Shown: piece after piece, positions 1 through 5,844 of the stretch
How the letters are laid out: each line of letters opens with the position of its first letter
Position numbering within the stretch: position 1 is the stretch's first letter
Assembly: GCA_009924965.1 (NCBI GenBank)
Contig: RFQN01000026.1
Span: 1-12,074 of the forward strand
DNA from: Verrucomicrobiota bacterium
GTDB taxonomy: Bacteria > Verrucomicrobiota > Verrucomicrobiia > Opitutales > UBA953
Length of the DNA stretch: 12,074 nt
Direction: 5' to 3'
Notes under the pieces: model-generated
What the model was told of the DNA's origin: nothing
What the model saw: the letters and a program-made list of their open reading frames with translations, nothing else
Database searches by the model: none
Program-made: the position numbers and the translations under genes

Positions 1-59
1 GAAACTACGCGAAAGAAGCCTCTTTAATCTTTGTTCTATAAGAAGTTACAAGTCGTGTC

Positions 60-163
60 CTCGGCGGTCGCCGTAAAGCATAGCTGCCGCTTGGTACCGC
101 GATAGCCGAGACGATTCCTGGCGGTCGCAAGCCGTAATTCCGGCTTTCTTCTCCGCGCAGCGG
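60..163. other. Structured non-coding region upstream of groES
   Basis: I see no gene in 1-188. Hand folding shows a long imperfect stem-loop at 60-110: CTCGGC (60-65) pairs with GCCGAG (105-110), GTCGC (67-71) with GCGAT (99-103), GTA (73-75) with TAC (95-97), and AAGC (76-79) with GCTT (89-92). A second hairpin, AAGCCG (129-134) with CGGCTT (141-146), is followed by a pyrimidine run (TTCTTCTCC) and resembles a weak terminator. A third is CCGC/GCGG at 153-163. The stretch could be a small RNA, the tail of an upstream transcript, or chance folding of GC-rich DNA. It lies upstream of the groES -10 box, so it need not be part of the groESL mRNA. Confidence 0.35.
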
Positions 164-188
164 CTTACAAACCTGACAATGCACACTA

Positions 189-215
189 TTAGCACTCGTT
201 CTGCACGAGTGCTAT
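189..215 (+). promoter_or_regulatory. CIRCE operator (HrcA-binding inverted repeat)
   Basis: The left arm TTAGCACTC (189-197) and right arm GAGTGCTAT (207-215) are separated by 9 nt, the canonical CIRCE geometry. Only the last base differs from the consensus GAGTGCTAA. CIRCE is bound by the HrcA repressor, and heat shock relieves the repression of groESL. The position 60 nt before groES fits this role. No hrcA gene is present in the window. Confidence 0.95.
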
Positions 216-218
216 AAT
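213..218 (+). promoter_or_regulatory. groESL promoter -10 box overlapping CIRCE
   Basis: A perfect TATAAT starts inside the right CIRCE arm (213-215) and runs 3 nt past it. HrcA binding would therefore cover the -10 region directly. No good -35 is visible at 16-18 nt; the equivalent position lies in the left CIRCE arm (TAGCAC, 190-195). The start of transcription would be near 225, giving a leader of about 50 nt. Confidence 0.7.
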
Positions 219-275
219 TCGGACATGCTGGAGCAGGTTTGCAACCCCAACACAACCAAGTGAGGAGCACGCATC

Positions 276-584
276 ATGGCAGCTAAGAGCGCATCGGCCC
301 CGAAGGTCGCGCCGCTCTCGGACCGGGTGGTGGTAAAGCCGCTCGAGGAGACCGAGCAGATGCGCGGCGGGCTGTACATCCCGGACACCGCGAAGGAGAA
401 GCCGCAGCAGGGTGAGGTCATGGCCATCGGGCCGGGCCGTACCGAGGATGGCAAGCGGGTCGCGATGGAAGTGAAGGTCGGGGACAAGGTCCTCTATGGG
501 AAGTACTCGGGCACGGAAGTGACGATCGACGGCGTGCAGATGCTGATCCTGCGCGAAGCCGACATCCTCGCCGTCGTCGGCTAA
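276..584 (+). CDS. groES: Co-chaperonin GroES (Cpn10)
   Basis: This 102-residue protein is the heptameric lid of the cytoplasmic GroEL folding chamber. The N-terminal strand PLSDRVVVKPLEE (residues 13-25) and the mobile loop around residues 26-40 (EQMRGGLYIPDTAKE) are clear; the hydrophobic tripeptide that contacts GroEL reads LYI here instead of the IVL of E. coli. The C-terminal ILREADILAVVG is typical. A roughly 10-residue Ala/Ser/Lys extension precedes the usual start. The ATG has a good ribosome site, GAGGAG at 262-267, which is rare in this window. It is the first gene of a CIRCE-controlled operon, with groEL 42 nt downstream. Confidence 0.98.
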   Translation: MAAKSASAPKVAPLSDRVVVKPLEETEQMRGGLYIPDTAKEKPQQGEVMAIGPGRTEDGKRVAMEVKVGDKVLYGKYSGTEVTIDGVQMLILREADILAVVG

Positions 585-626
585 GGCGCCCGGCGGCCCG
601 TTCAACTTCAATCTCTCAATACTCCA

Positions 627-2252
627 ATGGCAGCCAAGGAACTCCATTTCAATACCGAGGCCCGCTCCGCGCTCAAGCGCGGCGTGGACCAGCTCGCCGA
701 GGCGGTGAAGGTCACCCTCGGCCCCAAGGGCCGGAACGTCGTCATCGACAAGAAGTTCGGCGCCCCGACGGTCACCAAGGACGGCGTGACGGTCGCGAAG
801 GAAGTCGAGCTCGCGGACCCGATCGAGAACATGGGCGCGCAGATGGTGAAGGAAGTCGCGACCAAGACGTCGGACAACGCCGGTGACGGCACGACGACGG
901 CGACGGTGCTCGCGCAGGCGATCTTCCGCGAGGGCCTCAAGAACGTGACGGCCGGCGCGAACCCGATGGCCATCAAGCGCGGCGTCGACAAGGCCGTGCA
1001 CACGATCGTCGACGAGCTCAAGAAGATTTCGGTCCCGACGTCGGGCAAGAAGGAGATCGCCCAGGTCGGCACGATCTCCGCGAACAACGACAAGGAAATC
1101 GGCGACCTGATCGCCGAGGCGATGGAGAAGGTGGGCAAGGACGGCGTGATCACGGTCGAGGAGGCGCGTGGCCTCGAGACCACGCTCGACACCGTGGACG
1201 GCATGCAGTTCGACCGCGGTTACCTCTCGCCCTACTTCATCACCGATCCGGACAAGATGGAGGCCGTCCTCGAGGACGCGCACATCCTCATCCACGACAA
1301 GAAGATCTCGTCGATGAAGGACCTCCTCCCGGTGCTCGAGAAGGTGGCCCAGACGGGCAAGCCGCTCTGTATCATCGCCGAAGACATCGAGGGCGAGGCG
1401 CTCGCCACGCTCGTCGTGAACAAGCTCCGCGGCACGCTCCGCGTCGCCGCCGTGAAGGCGCCGGGCTTCGGCGACCGCCGTAAGGCCATGATGGAAGACA
1501 TCGCTGTCCTCACCGGTGGCCGCTTCATCACCGAAGACCTCGGCATCAAGCTCGAGTCCGTCAAGATCGCCGACCTCGGCCGCGCCAAGCGCATCGTCGT
1601 CGACAAGGAGAACACCACGATCATCCAGGGCGCCGGCAAGTCCGCCGACATCCAGGGCCGCGTGAAGCTCATCCGCCGTCAGATCGACGAGACCACCTCC
1701 GACTACGATAAGGAAAAGCTCCAGGAACGCCTCGCCAAGCTGGCTGGCGGCGTCGCCGTCATCCACGTGGGTGCCGCGACCGAAGCCGAGCTCAAGGAGA
1801 AGAAGGACCGCGTCGACGACGCCCTGCACGCCACCCGCGCAGCCGTCGAAGAAGGCATCGTCCCCGGTGGCGGCGTCGCCCTCCTCCGTACGGTCAAGGC
1901 CATCGATGGCGTGATCAACAGCCTCGTCGGTGACGAAAAGATCGGCGCCCAGATCGTCCGCAAGGCGATCGAAGAGCCGCTCCGCACGCTCTGCGCCAAC
2001 GCCGGCGTCGAAGGTTCCCACATCGTCCAGGAAGTCCTCCTGAAGCATAAGGGCGCCAACGGCTACAACGTGGCCACGGGCGAATACCAAGACCTCGTCG
2101 CCGCTGGCGTCGTCGACCCGACTAAGGTCACGCGCACCGCGATCATCAACGCTTCCTCCGTCGCCGGCCTGCTCCTCACCACGGAATGTCTCATCACGGA
2201 CATGCCGGAAGAGACCAAGCCTGCCGCGGGCGGCGACCACCACGACCACTGA
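627..2252 (+). CDS. groEL: Chaperonin GroEL (Cpn60)
   Basis: This 541-residue ATP-dependent chaperonin forms the tetradecameric folding chamber in the cytoplasm. The hallmarks are present: TLGPKGRNVV (residues 30-39), the nucleotide-binding NAGDGTTTATV (about 88-98) with the catalytic-site Asp, and the late equatorial motif EEGIVPGGGVALLR near residues 409-422. The length is normal. The tail is GGDHHDH in place of the Gly-Gly-Met repeats seen in many bacteria. The ATG at 627 matches the family start, but no Shine-Dalgarno site precedes it; the leader from 600 is pyrimidine- and A-rich (ACTTCAATCTCTCAATACTCC). Synonymous codon choice changes about halfway through (see findings). It shares the CIRCE-controlled transcript with groES. 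Confidence 0.99.
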   Translation: MAAKELHFNTEARSALKRGVDQLAEAVKVTLGPKGRNVVIDKKFGAPTVTKDGVTVAKEVELADPIENMGAQMVKEVATKTSDNAGDGTTTATVLAQAIFREGLKNVTAGANPMAIKRGVDKAVHTIVDELKKISVPTSGKKEIAQVGTISANNDKEIGDLIAEAMEKVGKDGVITVEEARGLETTLDTVDGMQFDRGYLSPYFITDPDKMEAVLEDAHILIHDKKISSMKDLLPVLEKVAQTGKPLCIIAEDIEGEALATLVVNKLRGTLRVAAVKAPGFGDRRKAMMEDIAVLTGGRFITEDLGIKLESVKIADLGRAKRIVVDKENTTIIQGAGKSADIQGRVKLIRRQIDETTSDYDKEKLQERLAKLAGGVAVIHVGAATEAELKEKKDRVDDALHATRAAVEEGIVPGGGVALLRTVKAIDGVINSLVGDEKIGAQIVRKAIEEPLRTLCANAGVEGSHIVQEVLLKHKGANGYNVATGEYQDLVAAGVVDPTKVTRTAIINASSVAGLLLTTECLITDMPEETKPAAGGDHHDH

Positions 2253-2272
2253 GGTCGTTGCAGGTCGTTCTC

Positions 2273-2302
2273 AAACGGCGCCCAGGTGGGCGCTGTTTTT
2301 TT
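2273..2302 (+). terminator. Rho-independent terminator after groEL
   Basis: The stem core GCGCCC (2278-2283) and GGGCGC (2288-2293) encloses an AGGT loop, extends with CG and A-T pairs outward, and ends in a run of seven T (2296-2302). It begins about 20 nt after the groEL stop codon. Confidence 0.92.
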
Positions 2303-2602
2303 GTGCCTAGCCGCGGAGGGGTAGGGTATCTTTTGTATTTTTACGCCAACGCGCTGGGATTCGTCCGACAAAAAGAGGCCGCTTCCATTCTCCGGGTTGC
2401 CCTCTGTCGGTAAATGGGTTGTTTCGAGCCATTACCCCTATGCGAGTCTTCCTAGCTCTGTTGACGTTCTTGGCTGCTTGGTCCGCCCCCGTGCGCGCGG
2501 ACGAACCTTCCGACGGCGCCTTGCGCGTCCTGTAAAGAAAACCCGAACGTCGCCAACTACGAGCGCCGCCCGAAGGCCCTGACGCTGCAGAAGCCTTTCT
2601 CC

Positions 2603-4033
2603 GTGAAGGGCAGCATGGAGCGCACTCAGGTGCCCGCCGACATGAAGCTGGTGCTGTTCGCCGCCGAACCCGACATCATGAAGCCCATCGCCTTCGCGTG
2701 GGACGCCCGCGGCCGCCTGTGGGTCGCCGAGACGAGCGACTACCCGCACGGTGTCTCCAAGGACGGTGCCGGCCACGACAAGATCGTCATCTGCGAAGAC
2801 ACCGATGGGGACGGCAAGGCCGACAAGTTCACGGTCTTCGCCGACCATCTCAACATCCCGACGAGCTTCACGTTCGCCAACGGCGGCATCGTGATCTCGC
2901 AGCCCCCGCAGTTCCTCTTCCTCAAGGACACCGACGGCGACGACAAGGCCGACGTCCGCGAGACCATCATGACGGGCTGGGGCGTCAACGACACCCACGC
3001 CCAGGCCAGTAACTTGTCCTATGGCTACGACAACTGGCTGCGCGGCGCGGTCGGCTACAGCGGCTTTAACGGCGACGTCGGCGGCCAGCACCTAGGCTTC
3101 GCGCAAGGCAGCTACCGTTTCAAGGCCGATGGTTCGGCCCTGCAGTTCCAGCACCAGTTCACCAACAATACTTGGGCGCAGAGCAACAACGCCGCCGGCG
3201 ACGACTTCGGTGGCACCGCCAACGGCGCGCCGATCTTCTACGGCGGCATCCCGCTGAACGTCACCCCGAAGGGCGTCCGCGTGATGTCGGCCAAGAAGAT
3301 CAACCTGGTCGACCAGGCCCACACCATCACCCCGAACTTCCGTCAGGTCGACGTGATGGGCGGCTACACCGCGGCTGCCGGTTCCAACTTCATCTACTCC
3401 GCCCAGCTTCCGGCCCGCCTGCAGGGCTCGGCGATGGTTTGTGAGCCCACCATGAAGGTCATCAACCTCATGAACGTCGTCCCGCAGGGCGCCGGCTATG
3501 TGGCCAAGGACGGCTACAACATCGTGGCTTCCTCTGATGAATGGATGTCGCCGGTCTTCGCGTCCGTCGGTCCCGATGGCGCCATCTGGTTCGCCGATTG
3601 GCAGAACTTCATCATCCAGCATAACCCGACTCCCAGCGTGAGCCGCGGCGGTTACGACGCCAAGACGGGTCCGGGCGGCGCCCACGAGAACCCGCTCCGC
3701 GACCATAGCCGTGGCCGCATCTACCGCATCGTCTCCAAGACGACCCCGACGGTCAGCCCCGCCCAAGCCAACACGGACGCCGCGCTCCTTGCCGGCCTCA
3801 AGGGGTCGACCCAGTTCGGTCGCCTCCGCGCCCAGCAGCTCATCGTCGAAGGCAAGAAGACGGCCCTCGCCGCCGACCTCGTCGCCTTGGTCGTGGCCGC
3901 CCAGCCCGACGTTCCGCCATCCATGCCCTCTGGTCCTTGCATGGCCTCGGTAAGCTCGACGCCGAGACCCACAAGAAGGCCTTGTTGTCTTCGGACGCCG
4001 CCGCTCAGGCGCTCTTCTTCGGTGCCGGTGTGA
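2603..4033 (+). CDS. Frame segment 1 of the broken cytochrome: beta-propeller dehydrogenase-like domain
   Basis: This is the longest open segment, but its GTG start (2603) is not believable as a true start because the protein needs the upstream signal peptide, and homologous-looking sequence continues upstream in the same frame to about 2534. Numbering from 2603, residues 15-47 (KLVLFAAEPD then GRLWVAETSDYP) open the propeller. Two calcium-loop-like repeats follow, DTDGDGKAD (66-74) and DTDGDDKAD (109-117). Then come the family-typical WGVNDTHAQ (126-134), YDNWLRGAVG (142-151) and NPLRDHSRGRIYRI (363-376). HEAT-like helices begin near 390. Residues from about 438 onward (SMPSGPCMAS and following) are off-frame and should not be counted as protein. 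Confidence 0.6.
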   Translation: MKGSMERTQVPADMKLVLFAAEPDIMKPIAFAWDARGRLWVAETSDYPHGVSKDGAGHDKIVICEDTDGDGKADKFTVFADHLNIPTSFTFANGGIVISQPPQFLFLKDTDGDDKADVRETIMTGWGVNDTHAQASNLSYGYDNWLRGAVGYSGFNGDVGGQHLGFAQGSYRFKADGSALQFQHQFTNNTWAQSNNAAGDDFGGTANGAPIFYGGIPLNVTPKGVRVMSAKKINLVDQAHTITPNFRQVDVMGGYTAAAGSNFIYSAQLPARLQGSAMVCEPTMKVINLMNVVPQGAGYVAKDGYNIVASSDEWMSPVFASVGPDGAIWFADWQNFIIQHNPTPSVSRGGYDAKTGPGGAHENPLRDHSRGRIYRIVSKTTPTVSPAQANTDAALLAGLKGSTQFGRLRAQQLIVEGKKTALAADLVALVVAAQPDVPPSMPSGPCMASVSSTPRPTRRPCCLRTPPLRRSSSVPV

Positions 4034-4977
4034 TCGCCGACAAGGATCCGACCACTCGCCTCGCCGCGCTGGTCAAGCTGGCTGAATTCCCGACCACGCC
4101 GGAAATCAAGACCCTCGTCCGCGGCCTCGCCGCCGATGCTTCCGTGCAGTCCGACGAATGGCTGCGCGAGGCTTCCAAGGTCCTCGCCAAGAAGCACCAG
4201 ACCCAGATCTACGTCGAAGGCCCGAACCTCTTACCCAATCCGGGCTTCGAAGAACTCGCCGGCGCCTTGCCGGCCGGCTGGCAGCGTCGCGACTACGGCA
4301 ACTCGCCGGCCAACAAGGGCGCCAAGTGGGACGTCGTCACCGACCCCGCCATGGTGCACTCGGGCAAGCGCGCGATGCGCGGCATCACCCGCGACGCGGG
4401 CGACACCAGCTTCTTCGCCGACGTCACCATCAAGCCTGACACCGAGTATCGCCTGAGCGCCTGGATCAAGACCCATGCTTTCCGCGGTAAGGCCAGCCTC
4501 AACGACCACATCGGCCGCGCCGAGACCAGCACCATCAACCGCGACACCGACTGGGTCGAGGTCGAGGTCGTCTTCAATTCCGGCAAGCGCACCAAGGCGT
4601 CGATCAACCTGCTCCATGTGGGCAAGGGCGACATCTACTTCGACGACGTGAAGCTCTGCGAGCTGACCGTGGCCGGTGAAGCCCCGGTGACCGAAGGCGT
4701 CGCCGCCCGTGGCGAGGAGATCTTCTGGAAGCACCCGGTGGCCGCCTGCGTCAATTGCCACATGGTGAAGGGGAAGGGCAGCGCGATCGGCCCGGCCCTG
4801 GACGGCATCGCCACCCGCGCCACCCCGGCTTACATCAACGAGTCCCTCCTCGAGCCGAACAAGGTCTTGGCCAAGGGCTATGAGCAGCTGGGCGTGTCCC
4901 CGATGCCGCCGATGGGCCTCATCCTCAAGCCGCAGGAGATCGCCGACGTAAAGGCCTTCCTGCAGACGCTGAAGTAA
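3937..4977 (+). CDS. Frame segment 2 of the broken cytochrome: HEAT end, carbohydrate-binding-like module, cytochrome c
   Basis: The open frame begins upstream of the nominal TTG at 3937; AIHALWSLHG is encoded from about 3916, so the TTG is not a real start. Numbering from 3937, residues 1-87 finish the HEAT-like helices. Residues 97-241 (opening PNLLPNPGFEEL, then GW, with a later VHSGKRAMRG and YFDDVKL near the end) resemble a CBM4/9-type beta-sandwich. A small cytochrome c domain follows, with heme motif CVNCH at 271-275 (nucleotides 4747-4761) and a probable distal Met ligand in SPMPPM (321-326). The protein ends DVKAFLQTLK, usual for a terminal cytochrome helix. With the signal peptide at 2440, this implies heme attachment outside the cytoplasm. 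Confidence 0.65.
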   Translation: MHGLGKLDAETHKKALLSSDAAAQALFFGAGVIADKDPTTRLAALVKLAEFPTTPEIKTLVRGLAADASVQSDEWLREASKVLAKKHQTQIYVEGPNLLPNPGFEELAGALPAGWQRRDYGNSPANKGAKWDVVTDPAMVHSGKRAMRGITRDAGDTSFFADVTIKPDTEYRLSAWIKTHAFRGKASLNDHIGRAETSTINRDTDWVEVEVVFNSGKRTKASINLLHVGKGDIYFDDVKLCELTVAGEAPVTEGVAARGEEIFWKHPVAACVNCHMVKGKGSAIGPALDGIATRATPAYINESLLEPNKVLAKGYEQLGVSPMPPMGLILKPQEIADVKAFLQTLK

Positions 4978-5012
4978 GCCCTGGTAGGTTTCTATTGGAT
5001 TGATTCAGTCGT

Positions 5013-5034
5013 GGGCGGGGGCTATCCCTCGCCC
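5013..5034 (+). promoter_or_regulatory. 9-bp hairpin immediately before a start codon
   Basis: GGGCGGGGG (5013-5021) pairs with CCCTCGCCC (5026-5034) over nine positions, one of them G-U, around a CTAT loop. The ATG of the following gene starts at the very next base (5035). There is no T-run, so it is not a terminator. In RNA it would occupy the ribosome docking region. Confidence 0.5.
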
Positions 5035-5532
5035 ATGGCTGCTGTCAAACTCCAGAAGGAATCCAATCCCGTCGTCACGCTGCTCTCGTTGATGGGCATC
5101 ACGCTCATCACCCTGATCGTCATGTATGCGGGCCTGCCCGGCACCGGCTTCCATGGCATCAAGGCCGGCGTCTATTTCGACATGGAGTCCGGCTTCGAGG
5201 ATGCCCGCTTCATGGACAACCGCATCGTCTGCGACTCCAAGGATGCCTTGAAGGACATCCGCGCCGCGTTGCTGGCCGTGAAGCCCGACTATCCGGTCGA
5301 CCGCGTCACGCTCAGCCTCGAGAACTACGCGTCGGGCTATAAGTTCAAGGTCCGTTACGTCACCTACTACGCCCAGCGCCTGAACCTCTTCGAACAGGGC
5401 AAGCTCTTCCGCCGTGGCTCCGAGGTCGGCGATCCTGCTTTGGATGCCGAAGTGAAGGCGAAGGACGATGAGCTCGAAGGCGCGATCCGCAAGAGCCTCG
5501 AGACCTATTTTAAGTCCAAGGGCGCCCAGTAA
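5035..5532 (+). CDS. Uncharacterised protein with one N-terminal membrane anchor
   Basis: I do not recognise this 165-residue protein. A single hydrophobic segment at residues 13-33 (VVTLLSLMGITLITLIVMYAG) follows a short Lys-containing tail, so it is probably an inner-membrane anchor with the remainder outside the cytoplasm. The rest is a soluble alpha/beta domain with charged, helical sequence near the C-terminus (about 136-162). There are two Cys (20s absent; one at 66) and no catalytic motif that I can name. I prefer the ATG at 5035 over the in-frame GTG at 5011, because the GTG would add GGGYPSP, encoded by the hairpin. Neither start has a ribosome site. It begins 57 nt after the cytochrome gene with no terminator between, so the two are probably co-transcribed; it may be an accessory of that exported protein (inference). 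Confidence 0.7.
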   Translation: MAAVKLQKESNPVVTLLSLMGITLITLIVMYAGLPGTGFHGIKAGVYFDMESGFEDARFMDNRIVCDSKDALKDIRAALLAVKPDYPVDRVTLSLENYASGYKFKVRYVTYYAQRLNLFEQGKLFRRGSEVGDPALDAEVKAKDDELEGAIRKSLETYFKSKGAQ

Positions 5533-5565
5533 GGGCAGGGGAGCGGCGCAGGCCGTCCCACGACG

Positions 5566-5593
5566 AAAAGGCCCGGATTGCTCCGGGCCTTTT
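5566..5593. terminator. Bidirectional terminator shared by 5035-5532 and tRNA-His
   Basis: AAAAGGCCCGGA (5566-5577) and TCCGGGCCTTTT (5582-5593) form a perfect 12-bp stem around TTGC. It reads as stem plus T-run in both directions. It ends the plus-strand gene 33 nt upstream and the minus-strand tRNA only 8 nt away. Confidence 0.93.
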
Positions 5594-5601
5594 GCTGAAA
5601 G

Positions 5602-5679
5602 TGGGGTGATTGAGGGGACTTGAACCCCCGACCCCTGGTACCACAAACCAGTGCTCTAACCAACTGAGCTACAACCACC
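5602..5679 (-). tRNA. tRNA-His (anticodon GTG)
   Basis: On the minus strand a full cloverleaf can be read. The acceptor stem is GTGGTTG (5678-5672) with CAATCAC (5612-5606). The D arm is GCTCAGTTGGTTAGAGC. The anticodon stem CTGGT/ACCAG holds loop TTGTGGT, giving anticodon GTG (His). The T arm is GGGGGTTCAAGTCCCC. The extra 5' G (G-1, base 5679) faces discriminator C73 (5605), the tRNA-His identity pair read by histidyl-tRNA synthetase. The 3' CCA is encoded (5604-5602). A shared terminator lies directly downstream. Confidence 0.96.
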
Positions 5680-5707
5680 GTTCAGGCTTCCTTGCGGAAG
5701 GGTGTTC

Positions 5708-5736
5708 AATGCAGGTTAAACCACCCCGCCTGTCAA
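5708..5736 (-). promoter_or_regulatory. Possible promoter of tRNA-His
   Basis: The minus strand has a perfect -35 TTGACA (bases 5736-5731). With a 17-nt spacer the -10 would be TGCATT (5713-5708), a poor match. Transcription would start near 5700, giving a leader of about 20 nt that can form a small hairpin (CTTCC-GCAA-GGAAG, 5700-5687). The -10 is the weak part of this call. Confidence 0.4.
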
Positions 5737-5844
5737 TCTCGGACGGAAAGTGCCCCGCCAAACCCTCATTATTGCACCCTTGGGGAGAATTCCTTCATTT
5801 GTTCTTCCCCTTTCCCAGCCCGCCCGCCTTTCTGTTCTGACATC

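Larger units (their letters stand above)
2440..4977 (+). pseudogene. Secreted PVC-type c-type cytochrome (propeller-HEAT-cytochrome c), whole gene with two frameshifts
   Basis: Three reading-frame segments join into one protein of about 845 residues. An ATG at 2440 opens a signal peptide (MRVFLALLTFLAAW, then APVRA before a likely cleavage site), but this frame hits TAA at 2533-2535. The mature protein continues one frame over, from about 2534 to about 3912, and then returns to the first frame until 4977. Dropping one base at 2533 would give GALRVLKENPNVANY, a smooth join. At about 3912 one base appears lost, and the join would read close to PDV-AIHALWSLHG. The two shifts cancel. Codon usage stays gene-like throughout, so this is either a recent double mutation or two sequence errors. 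Family members (TIGR02604/TIGR02603 type, from memory) are exported and typical of Planctomycetes and Verrucomicrobia; their reactions are mostly unproven. There is no clear ribosome site or promoter upstream. Confidence 0.75.

Noticed and set aside
46..270. Minus-strand 74-codon frame over the groES upstream region
   Set aside because: It spans CIRCE and the -10 box, shows no domain and has no ribosome site.
189..2249. Very long (686-codon) open frame antisense to groEL
   Set aside because: It mirrors groEL codon bias in GC-rich DNA, has Asp/Leu/Val/Arg-rich low-complexity sequence and no recognisable domain, and its end overlaps the CIRCE element.
2303..2439. Promoter for the cytochrome gene
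   Set aside because: The T-rich stretch near 2330-2342 is suggestive, but no -35/-10 pair with acceptable spacing could be supported.
2531..2560. CASC in the shifted frame as a heme or metal CxxC motif
   Set aside because: These codons lie before the likely frame join, so the Cys residues are probably never translated; the motif also lacks the His of CxxCH.
2397..2582. Short 61-codon frame overlapping the cytochrome 5' end
   Set aside because: It is in a different frame from the signal peptide and the mature protein, is Arg-rich and has no domain.
5692..5844. Upstream in-frame extension of the helicase from a TTG
   Set aside because: The extension is Pro/Cys-rich, lies over the tRNA-His leader and promoter, and the family start is at ATG 5845.
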